Position numbers and translations under genes: made by a program
Shown: piece after piece, positions 35,563 through 49,244 of the stretch
Layout: every line of letters starts with the position of its first letter
Position numbering within the stretch: the stretch's first letter is position 1
Notes under the pieces: generated by a model
What the model saw: the letters and a program-made list of their open reading frames with translations, nothing else
The model's database searches: none
What the model was told of the DNA's origin: nothing
Source of the DNA: Daphnia pulex
Lineage: Eukaryota; Arthropoda; Branchiopoda; Diplostraca; Daphniidae
Assembly (NCBI RefSeq): GCF_021134715.1
Contig: NC_060025.1
Coordinates: 2,728,001 to 2,792,000, forward strand
DNA length: 64,000 nt
Direction: 5' to 3'

Positions 35563-37548
35563 GGTGATAATAGGATTACTGACAACGAGTTGAACCCACA
35601 CGTCTTTAATGTCACAAGTGTACAGCGTGATTGGCGTTGTCGACAGGTTTTTACAACGACATCAAGAATAGCCGAGTAATTTTCACAGCGGTTTGTGGGA
35701 ACGTTTGAGTTATATAAGGATGTAAATAACCGCACAATCTTTCTTGGATTTCCTTCAGTTTTGAGTGCTGTGGTATTTTGTGATAACTTGCCGCAATACC
35801 ACATCCATCAATCAGAGACTACGAATCTCCTGCACGAGTTTTATTGTAATCACTATTTCGACGACTCATAAGTGATGATAAATTAGCAGCATTACTCTGG
35901 AGTTCAATGGTCCTTTCCTGAACAACGAAAATGCGGGCGGTGGTTTTTCATAATTTTTACTTAACACGCGTTAATTGGAGAAATAATGAAACTTTGTAAT
36001 GACACAGATGATGGCAACAACACGTATATATTTCTTTCAAACAAAAGAGAGCCAATAGTTACCAACAGCGGAGTATCAAAACATGAAAGAATTAATGCCA
36101 ACTTTCTGCGAATCAAATAAGTTTTAATTCTATAGATCCCTCAATTTGATCTGCTGTAGGTAGTCGTAGTACGTCGTAGTAGAGCTAGTTTTTGCTTTAG
36201 CAGAAGTGTTAACTTCTTAAGTCCACTTCCTGTAATTCGTCGCCGGCGCCAACAGACCGCTCCCTTTCTTACATCATGGCCCATAATTTACAACGAGTTT
36301 TGTAATAATATAGACTGAAATCGCGCCTTATTAATGAATGATCATTTAATTGAAAAGTGAGCATATTTTGTCGCATCTTAATGAATAAGAACAAGGCATT
36401 AGAATCTTATCATAACTTATATCAATGGTGCAAGCTTGGTTCGATTAATTCCCTCAGCGCCACTGAAATTTACATCTGGTGCATCCTATAACTACACGTT
36501 GATTTCAGAGCTATTTAAGGCTGATTTAACTTCCCCTGCTGTATGCACTATGTAGCTAAGGGTTTTCTAGTAACTTTGAAATTCGGCCATTTCGGCCATT
36601 TCGGCCCCCTCATTTGCCAAGATGCCGGGCTAGCCACATCAGAAGTTACTCGTCGAACTACTTATCCAATAGATTACTATGTGGGAAGAAGTTAAAAGTT
36701 AAATTGTGTATGAAATCGAACTTTAGATATATCCACAAATCAAAGAAAAACTGAAGTGATGGAAGCATAGAAATAGAAACAGGTTTTGTTCATGTTTAAC
36801 TAGTCTTGTACGTATGCAGTGATGTGTTAATCAATACGATTTGCATGGCCCAACAAAGTTCACAAAGAGGAATTTTTTTAAAATAATAATTTCATGTTTT
36901 TTTAATGACATTTTCTTTGCCCGACCAATAATCGTCCCTATGATACCTCCTTTGCTCAGTTCTTCCTTTTGAATGTAATCAAACTTGTTGGAATTATCAA
37001 GGCACGCCCACACTCCCGCTCTCCGCCCTTTTTCACCCGGGTGATATGAAAAAAACCATCCGGACAGTACTTATGATTGTAATGATTTCTGTAATTTGAA
37101 TAACTTGTCACGCTTGTCAACTAACTCAACTTGTTTTAGAGATTTTTAACCAGGTAAACTGGCAGCCTAGGAATAGGGATTAGGGAAGCCCGGAAGGGTG
37201 AGCCGGTGAGCTTTTGATTCAATGATGGCCGCCAAAAGGGGGAGGGTCGTCATCTGTCATCAACATAACTATCAAGACAAATTGAGACAAAGCACAAACA
37301 AAGACAAAGGCAAAAATCACCTTGGAATTGGATCAAGGTGTTGCAATATGCAAAGTCCTCCGAGGTTTAATGGAATTGGAAGCTTAATGAAATAATGTGC
37401 TGAATTGTTGACTGTTGATCAGATGATAGTAACACGACTCTAGTAAAAAACAAAGTATATTTTGAAGAAGTAATGTGGATGTCTATTGGATTCGTTCATT
37501 GCCGTCACCATTCTCAATGTGATGCTACAATAGTACAGAAAAAAGAGG
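35563..37548. other. Intergenic region before the second RNase H1
   Basis: About 2 kb. A short tandem array of ATTTCGGCC (three copies) lies at 36586-36607. No protein gene supported; the open frames are short and AT-driven. Confidence 0.5.
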
Positions 37549-38868
37549 ATGGCTTTTTACGTTGTCATTAAAGGAAGAAAACGAGGTATCTTTCGTTCAT
37601 GGTAAGATTCACACTTCCTTCAGTAAATGTGCTTTATTCCTGCCAAATTCTTGTGTTACTAATAATGCTTTTTTGATCAATATTCTTGTTGGCCTGAGTG
37701 TGAGTCTCAAGTAGATGGTTATCCTGGTTGTTTCTTCAAGAAATTCACCATCAGTAACTTTGGATGTCGAGAGAAGGCTTCAGCTGCTGCTGCTCTCGAG
37801 TATAAAAAACATGCATCTAATAATAGACTCAACAACAAAGAAGGAAGAACTTATTTTGCAGTAGCAGAAGGCAAAGGCAAAGTTACTGGAATATTTTTTA
37901 AGAAGTAAAATCTGTGTTTTCACTGTCTGCCTAAAAATGTATTAATTATAAAAATTCATTGAATTGTTTTACAGGGAAGACTGTGATATGCATGTGGATT
38001 GTTCATTTCCCATATACAAGGGCTTTGAGACCCTACAAGAAGCAGCTGGATTCATAATATCTTGTTTGAAACAAAGAGCAGTGGAATTCAAAAAGCAGTG
38101 TCCAGTTCGTTCAGATAGAGTTCGTGATTTACAAAATTTACCCACTAGATTTTTCAAGTGGCCTTTCCACGTCGACAGTGAGGGATTCGTGCAAGTGTAT
38201 GTTGATGGATCCTGTTTTGAAAACGGGAAAAATGGCGCAAAAGCTGGACTTGGTGTGTTCTTCGGCAATGGTCATGCGATGTAAGCGAAAGTTTTTGAAA
38301 AAATTTCAATCAAATACCTATGTTTTATTATCTTTATGACAGGAATGTTAGCAAAGCTGTTCAATCCGATAGCACGCAATCCAACAATTCTGGGGAATTG
38401 CAGGCCGTCAAAGAAGCCCTTCGAGTAGCTAAGCAATGTGGTAAGTTCGTTTTGTTTTGTGCGGTTTTGTGCATTTATTACCCAAATTATTTTCTTTTCC
38501 TACCCGCAGGGATAAAGAAACTCAAGATTCATTCCGATTCCCAGTACGTCATTAAATGCTTCAATTATTGGGTAAAAAGTTGGCAAACTAAAGGATGGAT
38601 GACATCAGCATCGACACCTGTTAAAAACAAAAAGGTTATCGAAGAAATCTGCGACATATGGAATTCCGAAAACATTCAGATCGAATGGGTAAAGCAATGT
38701 GTTCATCATTGTTAATCTAGAATTGCAAACCTTTCTGACTGCATCAGCCTAAAAACGGAATTATTTTAGAATTTCGTTCCAGCCCATAGAGGGATCAGGG
38801 GCAACGAAGCTGCGGATAGACTTGCTAAAAACGGTGCGAAGCGTGCTGTCCGCGGTACTCCTTATTGA
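37549..38868 (+). CDS. Ribonuclease H1 paralogue
   Basis: Same domain plan as the gene at 19424: hybrid-binding domain 1 (MAFYVVIKGRKRGIF), domain 2 (TYFAVAEGKGKVTGIF) and a full RNase H domain. Exons: 37549-37601, about 37692-37904, 37975-38280, 38343-38440, 38510-38688 and 38771-38868. Catalytic carboxylates are kept: D in VYVDGSC, E in NNSGELQA, D in HSDSQYV and D in GNEAADRLA. Two oddities. An in-frame stop lies just upstream of the ATG, so there is no mitochondrial leader. The exon 1 to exon 2 boundary lacks an AG at the expected place (the sequence reads CTTGTTG/GCCTGAG), so this junction may be broken or a different first exon may be used. Convergent with the P450 at 39473. Confidence 0.8.
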
Positions 38869-39472
38869 CCTTCCACCACATGGTCCCTTATCGTTATCAG
38901 TCAAGTTTGTTAAATTAATTTTAAACTCTTAATAATTTCTTATGTATTTTCCATTAGATAACGTTTTCATTTTATTATTCCTTGTTTTACAAAGTTACTC
39001 GATCTTAAACTTAAATTTGCAATGGCTATTTTTCGATAGTATTCATCAAATCAATTTCCATTCAGCTAGTGTTCTGGTTCGATTCAGATGACAAAATAAA
39101 CTAAGAATTTTAACTAAATGTTCATAATAGATGGCGTTAACAACTAAAAACTATAACTATAAAATTCCAGCTCAGTATTTCGAAATTAATAGGTGCTGCG
39201 TCCAAGATTATTTTGATGGGAAAGATAGCCTACTAGGTAGAAGAAACCCGTTCTTCCGACGGCTACACTTCTCGGAATACGGAACTTGAAAGTGTAGAGA
39301 ATTGGAAATTTTTATCTTGAAAAGGGAAGAGCGTTTTTTCTCAGAACCGACAAGTCACGAATAAATTTTTACGGTTATTTAGTGAAGATAATTCTTATTC
39401 TATTTTTAAATACGATACATGTGTTGCCTTTTAAATATATTTCTCTTGTACTAAAAATTCTAGGTACGTAAT
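38869..39472. other. Convergent 3' spacer
   Basis: About 600 bp of 3' UTR and spacer between RNase H1 paralogue and P450. Nothing else seen. Confidence 0.5.
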
Positions 39473-41584
39473 TTACGAACGAGGGACCACTACAGCTTTA
39501 AAGCCACTGTAGCCCACAGTAAATCCATTGATGGGGTCTAAACTCGGAAGAGGCTCATTTTGTACAGGTTCAAATCGAAACTTTTTGATCAAAGCAGCCG
39601 TGAAGAGAAAATAGGTATTTTTTGCCAAGGAATCTCCCAAACACATCCTTTTCCCTGCAAATAATTTGTAATGATTAATTATTGGTTTTAATCCGCAGCA
39701 AAGAATTGTTCCGTTGATCAATACCAATGCCAAACGGATAGAAGTGATCACTTTTAATCACTTTCGTGCCATCTTCATTCAAATGGCGTTCCGGCCGGAA
39801 GACTTCCGGTTCTTTCCAGTACCCGTCATCCATGAGAACAGCATCCAGATTCAACATGACAATACTTCCCTAATCATTTTAGAAATTGGTAAGTCTGATA
39901 TTCACCTATTATTTTGAAGTACCAGAGACAAAGTATTAACTCACTTTTGGTATTGTATAGCCTTGAAGCTTGGTTTCTTTGACGGCGAAATGGGGGACAA
40001 CGAACGGCGCAATAGTGCTACACCTCTGTGCTTCCATCAAAACAGCTTCAGTGTAAGGTAGGCTAACCCGACAGAAATGTCATTGTAATTCTTTCTTAGT
40101 TAGAGCAAAACTGGTCTTTAAAGCAGACCTACCTGGATCGATGGTTAAGGGTTGGTACATATTCCCCGCACACTTGATCCAATTCCGCTTGCATTTTACG
40201 CTGCACCTCCTGATTGCGAATCAGATGAATCATGGCGAACCCTGAGTATCAATTAGAAAACTAAACATTTGAAGCGAGTTTTAAAATGGGACATTGGGGG
40301 TATACCGATAGAGCCACTTGTCGATTCAGCCCCTGCACCAAACAAATCCGTTATCGTTGCAACGAGTTGATTGTCTGTGAAAAATTTTGGATTACGTTAT
40401 TATCTGCATTTAGGCTTTTAAATCTTTTAACTCACTGGTAAAGGTCGTGAAAGGATTCTCTGCCTTTTGCTTTTTCATCTCGTTGAGGTAAAAGTCAATA
40501 AAATCTCTAGCTTCATCCACGGAACGATTAGAGAGTTGGTGATCATCGATAGTACTCTATAATTGACAATCAACTTTTAGTAGTTTTCCATGTTTAAGGA
40601 TGAAAATGAGGAAAATACTTGGATAAACTTTTTTATGGGTTCAGTCATTTCGCTTTTCACTCCAATAAATTCTCTCACTAGGCGGGAATGTTTCAATATA
40701 AATGCTGGGACCGGAATATTACCTCGGACGGGATCGCCCGCTCGGAAAACCTGCTCGTTAGCCGTTAGAAGTTCCTGGAATTTGGGATCATCGCGCCGGA
40801 AACGCTCGCCTTTTGAGAATCAAATAAGTGTTAGTCAGCAATCTAGTGATTAAAAAAAAACCTACTTATACCTGCGATAATAGCCCAAAGAATATTTACT
40901 ACAGATACTTGAAAAATGCCTTTCAGGTCAACCACTCGGTCCTTATCTGATTGACTTTTATTCTCGATATCTTTTATCAGATCCCCAACCTCACCCATCA
41001 TTTGGTCTTCAATTAAAGTTTTTCCGAATCCCAAATCTCTGAGGTGTCTCATAGTGAATCGGCGTTGCTCTTGCCAAAACTGGCCCATAATAAACATAAT
41101 CCCTGGGAGAAAGAACAGAGGTAAGAGACTGTTAAGATTAATTTTTTTTTTTTTTTTTTGTAATTAAATTACCGAGATTTTCTCCAAAATTTCGAGCCAA
41201 GGTGATAGAGGAATGCGGACGGCCATTGAGATTTTCATTGAGCATCACTTCTTTTACGGCTTCATGACTGCAAACTGAAATCATGGTGGAGGGTCCCAAA
41301 TAAAATCCCGTCACAGGTCCGTAGACTTTACTCATCTTTTGCAAGGCTCTGTGCGGATACTGCGGATCCCATGACGAAAGAAAAGGCAGATATCCAACTA
41401 GGGGCAATCCCCTGGGCCCTGTTCAGTTTAAATTAAATTAATTCGATCTAAATGACAATTCTATTGCCATTGCATTAACAGCATGATTGAAATTATGTTT
41501 ACCTGGTGGGAAATTGTGGGGACGTTTCACGGCCTTGATGATGAGACCGATGAGCAGGATCGTTAGAAAAATTTCAGAAATCAT
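39473..41584 (-). CDS. Cytochrome P450, CYP2 clan, gene 1
   Basis: Microsomal haem monooxygenase. Ten exons: 41503-41584, 41173-41418, 40872-41102, 40619-40809, 40436-40556, 40306-40374, 40133-40241, 39945-40062, 39725-39869 and 39473-39654; sum 1494 nt, 497 residues. An N-terminal anchor ([19 protein letters not shown]) and proline hinge [15 protein letters not shown] are followed by the K-helix ExxR (EAQR), FRPERH and the haem ligand loop [12 protein letters not shown]. The I-helix reads GAGAESTS, with Ser directly after the acid where Thr is usual. WxxxR-type C-helix: [17 protein letters not shown]. The phase of every shared intron matches genes 2 and 3. By overall look it belongs with the Daphnia CYP2-clan enzymes; subfamily cannot be assigned by eye. 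Confidence 0.94.
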
Positions 41585-42060
41585 ATTTGGTCGGAATGGG
41601 GTTTCATCCAATTTTACGGTTGAAATTTTAAGCTTTCACGTTCAGCATCCGCTTCGGTAGACACTGAGTGAGTGGTTGGTTACTTGTTCAAATTAGGAAG
41701 TCGTAGGTCGCAGCGTCCACTCTCTTTCAATCTTCTGCCGGGAATGTGTTGCTAAGCGGTTCTTGCTTATATAATGACATTGTTACATAACACCTGACGA
41801 GCTGCGTTCGTATGTTGTTCATTTTGTATTTACATCTCCACCCAGATTTGAGGAGCCTATTATCACAGTCTCTTGGGGCTAGTGACACATTGATAGCATT
41901 CTTACAACAATAACCCCCATACGCTAATCTTTGTTCAACAGCTAGATTTTCTTGTTGCCCTATTTGCAATCATGACTCAGCTAGAAATCTGTTTACTATT
42001 TTACATAACGGGTTCTTGTGTTACCATGCGACAACAATTTAGACTATTTTTTTTTTTATT
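41585..42060. other. P450 upstream region
   Basis: Promoter side of P450 gene 1, ending at the start of the duplicated pseudogene block. No ORF of note. Confidence 0.5.
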
Positions 42061-42312
42061 TTTCAGCGATTAGAGTTTGTAATTTACAGAAATTTACCCC
42101 CTAGATTTGTCACATGCAATTCCACATCGGTAACGAGTGTTTTGTGCAAGTGTATGTGTATGCATCCTGTTTCGAGAACAGGAAAAATTACGCAAAAGCC
42201 GGACTAGAAGAGTTGGACTTTGGTCCTTGTCACGCGAGTAAGCGAAATGAAAATGAATTGCTGACGTTTTATTGTCTTTTTTTACTTGATAGGATGAAGC
42301 TGCGCAATCGGA
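42061..42312 (+). pseudogene. Partial RNase H1 pseudogene
   Basis: Aligns with 38107-38375 of the RNase H1 paralogue, from GATTTACAAAATTTACCC to the start of exon 4, including the intron. The metal-binding VYVDGSC has become VYVYASC, so the first catalytic Asp is lost, and the following frame diverges. Upstream hybrid-binding domains and downstream catalytic exons are absent. Confidence 0.85.
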
Positions 42313-42364
42313 ATAGTTCGCAATCTGATTTAATACGACCTACTGTATTACGTGTTGGTTTGTA

Positions 42365-44165
42365 AATTAAATTTCTCTCGAGTCGGGGGACCACCACTGC
42401 TTTAATACCACGAAACGAGGGACCACCACTGCTTTTATACCACGGGTAAAACCATCACAGGGTGTAAACTCAGAAGTTCTTTTCTGCAGATTTAAATCGA
42501 AAATTTTTGATCAAAGCAGCCGTGAAGAGAAAAAAGGTATTTTCAGCTAATTGCCAAGGAATCTCCCAAACACATAATTTTCCTGCAATTAATTTGTAAT
42601 GATTTATTATTGGTTTTACTCAGCAGCAAAGAATTGTCCGATGATTAATACTAATACCAAATGGATAGAAATGATCTCTTATTTAATCACTTTTCTGCCA
42701 TCCTCATTCCAGTTTCGTGTTCTTGGCGGAATACTTCCGGTTCTTTCCAGTAGGACTCGGCATCTAGGAAGATGGCATCCCGATTTAACATGATAACACA
42801 TCCCTTATTATTGGATGAAGTGGTAAGCACCATATATACACATATTCATTTCTTTACTATTGGAGAAAACGTATTTACTCACTTTTTTTGGTATTATATA
42901 GCCATGAAGCTTTGTTTCTTTGGCGGCGTAAGGCGGCAACAAGCGGCGCAATAAAACTGTAACGTTGGACTTTCATCAAAACAGCTACAGCACAAGGTAA
43001 GCTAAACTTATAGGTTTCAAGTTTTGGTACATTTTCTCCGCAAACTTGATGCAAATCGGTCGATTCAGCCCCTGCACCGCATAAATATGCGATCGTCGCA
43101 ACGAATTGGTTGACTGCAACAATTTTAATTACGTTAAGGGTTTTAAGTATAGGGCGGTATAGGGCTTGGTAGTTTTGCTCTCAGTAAGTGAGGTCGTTTT
43201 GCTTTTTCATCTCGTTGAGTTTAAGTCAATAAAATCACTAGCTTCATCCATGGAGTGATTTGTGAGTTGATTATCATCGATATTATTCTATTGACAATTG
43301 TAACTTGTTACAATAGTTTCTGAAACTTGAGTCCTAAAATCGGGAAAATACTTACGAATGGATTTGTATGGGTTCAATCGTTTTTTTTTTGTCTAAAAAA
43401 TTCTCTCACGATGCGGGAATTTTTTAAACGCTGGGAACGGATTGTAGTTGTTACCTCGGAATTTTCTTAATCGGAACTTTTTGATAAACCTTCGAGTTTT
43501 AATTCTCTCTCTTGTTTTAATACCTGCAACAGTTGCCCGGAGAATGGGACAGATACTTGAAAAATGCGTTTTAGGTCAACCACTGCCCACCAACCACCCC
43601 TTATCTGAATGACTGCTATTATACTTATCTTTAATCAGATCCCCAACCTCCCTCATCATCTGGCCTTCAGTTTCAATTTTTAATCAATTTGAAGTTTTAC
43701 GAATCCCAAATCTCTGAGGTGTCTAGCAGTAAATCGGCGCTGCACCTGTCAAAATTGGCCTATAATTAAAATAATGCTAAGGGAAAAAAATGAATCAACT
43801 AAAATATCTTTATTCAAGAATTATCATTTTGTCTTTTTGAGTTACCTTAAATATCAAACCGAGGCTATTGAGATCCTCCGGCGCTTCTTTTACGGCTTTA
43901 TGACTACGATGAGGTTTTAAATAAAATCCCGTCACAGGTCTGTCCGTATACATGACGAAAGAAAAGGAAAATACCCAAGTAGAGTCTTCCGCTTCCCCTT
44001 AACCCTGTCCAGTTTTACTCAAATTCAATTAAATTTACAAAACAGTTGAGATTTTTTTTTACCTGGTGGAAAATCAAGGGGACGATTCACAGCTTTGTTG
44101 ATGAGATCGAAGAGCACAAATTTCAGTTATCATCTGCTGAAATGGTGTGTTTTTTTTTTCTACGA
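42365..44165 (-). pseudogene. P450 pseudogene
   Basis: Collinear with P450 gene 1: haem-loop exon near 42380-42590 (GATCAAAGCAGCCGTGAAGAGAA and CCAAGGAATCTCCCAAACACAT are shared), then blocks for FRPERH, the I-helix (GATTCAGCCCCTGCACC), the FGIR-type exon near 43690 and the N-terminal exons near 43900-44130. Exons are shortened or missing, the haem-binding Cys codon region is disturbed, and a 30-bp piece of the last exon is repeated (42378-42410 and 42411-42441). Many frameshifts; clearly dead. Confidence 0.87.
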
Positions 44166-46008
44166 TCGATTGAAACTTCCAACAATCTAAGCCTCCGATT
44201 TGGTGAACACTTCGGAAACTGACGATTGTTTTTTGCTAGCACTTTGAGGGTCCCAGCGTCCACTCTTTGGGAATTTTTTACAATGAGTTCTTGCTTGGAA
44301 AATTGAATGTTTTACACTTGCATAACTGTTTTCTAATGTCGTTGATGTGATGGCTTCAGTGGCCAACCTCCACTGATAAAACGCCTCACCAGTCCAGACT
44401 CGTGAAGTGTTTTATCAGAGCTCCGTGGTCGCTTTGGGCTACCAAGAGACATAGATAGGCTACCATTCTGACAACAATAGTTCCCTTAAACATTGATAAA
44501 ATCACTGGCACGTTTTGTAGTTGCTCTGTTTGTTGTTATCATAATTCCTCTAAAAATCTGTCCACCAGTTTGATGATTATGTCATTTTATGATGTATACT
44601 GCACTGTTGTTGAATTCATTCAACGAACTTAAATGTTTAATTAGGGAAAAACAGAGACTGGCACAATGTATAGCAAAGTGAGTGGGTTTGTGTCCGTCAA
44701 AAAGGTTTGGCATTTATTTAAATGAACCTTTCCGTTTAGCTGTGTCATGCCTGTTTGTTTAGGCTTTGGGGTTGGCTTTCCAAACAGGTCCTGCACATGC
44801 GCTGCTTGTTGATAAAAAAAAATCAGGTTTTCTAAGCCAGTTTTGAGAGCAAATCCTTTTCTTTGAACATACCGCAGGTATATCTTCCCGTTTCTTTTAA
44901 AATCGTCTTGACCATTTTTAGGAAATCAATAATCGTTGATGCTTTCTTGAATAATCTGATAAAACGGAAACGGAAAAAATTCACGGTCATATGGCTCAGA
45001 TTTCCCGCCATATCGACGCCGTCCGCTCGATAACGTAACTAATGTTCACTCACTTGACCAGCTAGGCTGCTACTGTTACCGACATTTGGTTTGTTTCTAA
45101 TATCTCGATCAGGAAGTTTTGTAACTCGTGTACCCTCCTCCCTCCCTTAACAAAATTGAAACTGTGGGAATTCATCTTTTTAACTAGGTTAGTTAAACGC
45201 AGTAGTTAATTTTTTCTGAGAAATGTGTCTTATCAACTTATTGAATTTCAAAAACAATTAGCTTAAGATTTCCGTTTCACGTTGTTTATTGTCGGTTGAT
45301 CAATTATTGTTTTCTTAGTATTTACGCTTTCTTGGAAGCTAGCTAGTGAACCGTTTTCCCTTAGTGGACCGTTTAAACATACTCTGACAACTTTGTAACT
45401 TGATTAGACGCAGTTGGCACGCATTCTCATTTTTCCCTATCCCGAAATTGAAACCTTTTTCCATGCCGTCAAAAATGCGATGTAGACATGGTTTTGTTAC
45501 CAACTTTGAACCATTATGAAACCTCTGTTTGATCAGTAAATTCGTTCCGTTTATTTCTAAACTGTCGATATGGCCACTCGAATGTTTTGGGAACCTCGGA
45601 TGTTATGTTCATCCTTGCGCTTCTTTCCGCAGAGTGCGTCCGTGTGATATAATAACCATGAGATCGGGTGTCGCTTAATCGTCTCAAATCAACAAAAGCG
45701 GATACGAGTCTTGTTTTGAGCGTATGCCCTGCAGCGCTACCACAAATCCAAGTCGGATATGCCGTACCCAAGTATCAATTTATGATATGAGAAGCGTTAC
45801 TCGAGTCCGGTTTGAAACAAAATTGAGAAAATTGTATTCTTTAGTGTCGCTTATTAAAATACGGCGTGCACGTCATTTCAAACAAACAATGAAAATATCA
45901 CCTTTCTTCTCGAAAATATTATTCACAGTAATTTTTTTTTTTTTCAGAAATGTGAATTAGTAGATAAAACCAAATAAGTGGTCCCGCACTTTGTTACACA
46001 TAATTCAG
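44166..46008. other. Intergenic region
   Basis: About 1.8 kb, AT-rich, with the choline transporter 3' UTR at the right end. Frames at 45514-45960 show no domain or splice structure. Confidence 0.45.
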
Positions 46009-49000
46009 TTAGCAATGTTTAAACATTTGTTCATTATTTTTCTTTTCAGATTCCGCTGATAAATCGGAGACTGAAGTTCGAACCGGAATGGATGGCAAGT
46101 TACTTTTGGGATTCCACATGTCTAACATGGAATCCAGGTTAGCCTCCAATCCAGGCAATTCCGCCTCTGGCAGTGGCGTAACCGACTCGAGTTTTCCATT
46201 GGTCATGAACTGGAAATGCAATTCTTCCGGCGAGGTTTCCTCCGGCTGATACGTCATCTCCAATGGACTGTGGTAGCAGTGGAGAAAGTCGAATTTCGGC
46301 GGAAGCCATCCTTTGGTGAAGCATTGCTCGGTGATGAACGAGACTCCTAGATGAAGGACGAGCGTGAGCACCATGATGATCGTGCGAAAGGGGATTTGTT
46401 GCTGGCCGTTGCTGAAAAACGGAAACTGGATGACGGTCGGCAATCCGAGTAGCTCTTCACCACCTGGCGGGAGAGCGTAACCAAAGAAACAGATTCATAT
46501 AATTGTCATTCGAGAGGGACAGTTTGTTTCAAGACGGTATTTACTGAGAATTCGCAGGACGAGACCAATCATGAATGAAGTGACGCAACCGTATTTGTTA
46601 CACCTCGACTCGGCATGGATGACCAACAGCAATTGAGGAAACAGCAATACGTAAACCATGTCTGAGCAGAGTAACCTGATTCACAATGAAAGGTACTATG
46701 AATTTTTAAAATCAAATATTAATATTAAAGTAATTGACTTACGAAAGGCCGTAAATGCTGTTTATGCTGATAGCCAATAGGGAAGCGATGGCCGCCACGG
46801 CTAGGATTGATACGCGCAAGACAATCATCAGATGAGATCCGCTAGCCTGAATCGTAAGATTTTTTTAAATTATTACAGAAATTGTTTTTCTTGACATTTG
46901 ATTTTTCTATACCGAAGGAAAAACGATGGCCTTGTAAATGTTGTGAGTGAACATAGAAGAAGCTGAGAGGATACAAGAATCTGCCGAAGACATGACGGCC
47001 GCTGAGACGGCGCCGAGTCCGAAGAAGGAAACCCACTTGAAATTGGATTCAATTAAAGGTAAGCAACTTTGGTATTATCACATTTATTTTGGCAAGATTG
47101 TGTGGGGTTTCTGATTTTTAATTTTACCTGCGGAGTTAAATAATTGAGAACTAGAGGTAGAACTTGTTTGATTTGATCGGGGGATGTTAAACTCGCCCCG
47201 TATTCGGTACCGTTGAGCCAATCTGAAAGGCAATGATTTACATATTGTAGAACCGAACATTTTTTTCAAACTTCTTGAGATAGCCTACCTGTGTTTTTAG
47301 CGATTCCTCCCAGCAGTATGGATGGAATCGACAATAAGGTGCATAGCAGAGCAGCTATGTATGAGAGCCATTGAGCTTGTCTTGAGGTTTTGGCCGATAA
47401 TACTCGTTGGAAATAAGCCTTTGAGATATCGCGAAAATGGTTAATCAAATTCTAGGGCTCGACTAGCCGATAGATGAAATTAATAATCACCTGGTAAGGA
47501 ATTCCACCGAAGATGAGCAGTAAATAGTTATCGACAAAGATTCCCGAACTTGAAGGCTCTACGTAGCCCAGCCAATCTTGATTAACTAAACCTTCTTGAT
47601 TGACAGCTGGATGCATCCAGGCGAATGGAATGCACAAAACCTAGTTCAAAGATGATTTTAATTTCTTTAATTGTTAAAAAAAAAAGTTAGGACTGTAATT
47701 TACCAATCCGAAAAGGATAAAAAAGAGTTGTATAACATCTGTCAGGGCTACGCTATACATGCCACCAAAGAAAGTGTAAATAACAGCTACGGCAGCGCTG
47801 GATAAAACGGCCAAATTGTTGTCCATATCCAGAATAACAGACAATGTCGATCCTGCCACCAGAAATTCAAAATTAGAATTGTTTGATAAGCCTATTTGTC
47901 ATTATTCACACGTACCTAGAGCAGATAGAATGGATGCAGTCCAGATCGTCTCTCCGAAAAGTGCCGGCAGGAAAAGTATTCCACCAATGTTAAGCCCGTA
48001 TTTGATCTGAAACGGATCGAGCATCGTGACGTAACCTTTCTCTCTGCGCAGTAATATGTTTGAATTAATAATTTGGGTCAATATTTGAGACTACCGGTAC
48101 TGTACCTCATAGGTTTGGCGAAGAAGAGCCCACCTAGTAATAAAAAATTAAAAACTGAAATTCTTGGTACAACAGGACCTTTTATTAATCAAACTTTCGC
48201 TTACCAAGAATCAGTGCAAGTGAGTAACCAAACGGTGTCTGGCACCAAACGATCCCATTACTAAACACAGCTTCCGCCGATCCGTTTACTTTTTTTTCAA
48301 ATATCACGTACGAAAAAAAAAAAAAATGTCGTCAGAATCGCACGTGTGATTTTATTCATTGGAAAATGTGTCAACTTACCATATCCACCTCCAACCCAAG
48401 TCGCTGTAGAAGGAAAGAAAAAAAAATAACGATGAAATTATGTAAGCGCATTCAGAGAATCTGTTTGCTTATTTCTTTGAAAATTTCCCGCCATCAAAAG
48501 CGAAACAATTGACGAACGGAAACAAGACACGTAATTTCCTTTCACTCTTATTTTTCTCAATAGTTTTCCGATGCCTTTCCAAGAACCATGGGGTGAGTGA
48601 CAATTACTTGCAACTCTAGAAGATATCACAAGAGCAGACAAATTTTTTCGGTTATCGAACCTTAACCCAGTTTTCCACACCGACACGTAGGCCTCATCGC
48701 TAGATTTCAGTTATGCACAGAAATTCTGACGACTAGCGCAAAAGATGAAAATAGAATATCTTCGTTCGAAAAAAAAAAACTGTTGCCATAGCGACCCTTC
48801 CCCCCCCAACCCCCCGCCATTTCTTGTGGTTTTTCTTTATGTCTGTTGCTTGTACAAAATACCGCACACGGCGTGAAATTCGCGTTATTTTTAATCAAAT
48901 TTTGGACGTTATCTGTTAGAAGACGAGGGTGTACGCCTGTGTCGGTAAGCTGTGCTACAGTTCTCCCGTGACAGACAGACGGAAACATTTGTAAGACAGG

Positions 49001-49244
49001 GTTTTCGGAATTCACACATTCAACAGTTAAATTATTCGATTGAATCTTTTGCGATCGACTTGCCTGTCATTGTTAGGACTCCAACGAAGAGTCCTAGATC
49101 CCTTTTTGCCAACATGATGTTTTCTTCAGGGTTGCTCGTTCCTCGTCCAGCTTTCCGTTGTTTCCAAGCGGCCAACATCCCGACGAAAAGAATCACCAAG
49201 TAAAAAACGGCCACGGCCGCGATGCCGGCTGTATTGACTACCAT
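46009..49244 (-). CDS. CHT: High-affinity choline transporter (SLC5A7/CHT1)
   Basis: Sodium- and chloride-driven choline uptake at cholinergic nerve endings, rate-limiting for acetylcholine synthesis. Thirteen exons: 49064-49244, 48380-48403, 48205-48288, 48106-48133, 47916-48043, 47704-47852, 47491-47640, 47289-47418, 47128-47222, 46913-47035, 46743-46846, 46545-46675 and 46009-46463; sum 1782 nt, 593 residues. Typical segments: [66 protein letters not shown], and [20 protein letters not shown]. The long cytoplasmic tail has acidic and Ser-rich stretches. Exons of 24 and 28 nt are notable. Intron 1 appears to use a GC donor (ACAG/GCAAGT). A single gene with intact frame. Confidence 0.95.

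Noticed and set aside
45514-45960. Possible gene pair near 45.5-46.0 kb
   Set aside because: No domain, no splice structure and no hydrophobic leader; the frames look random in AT-rich DNA.
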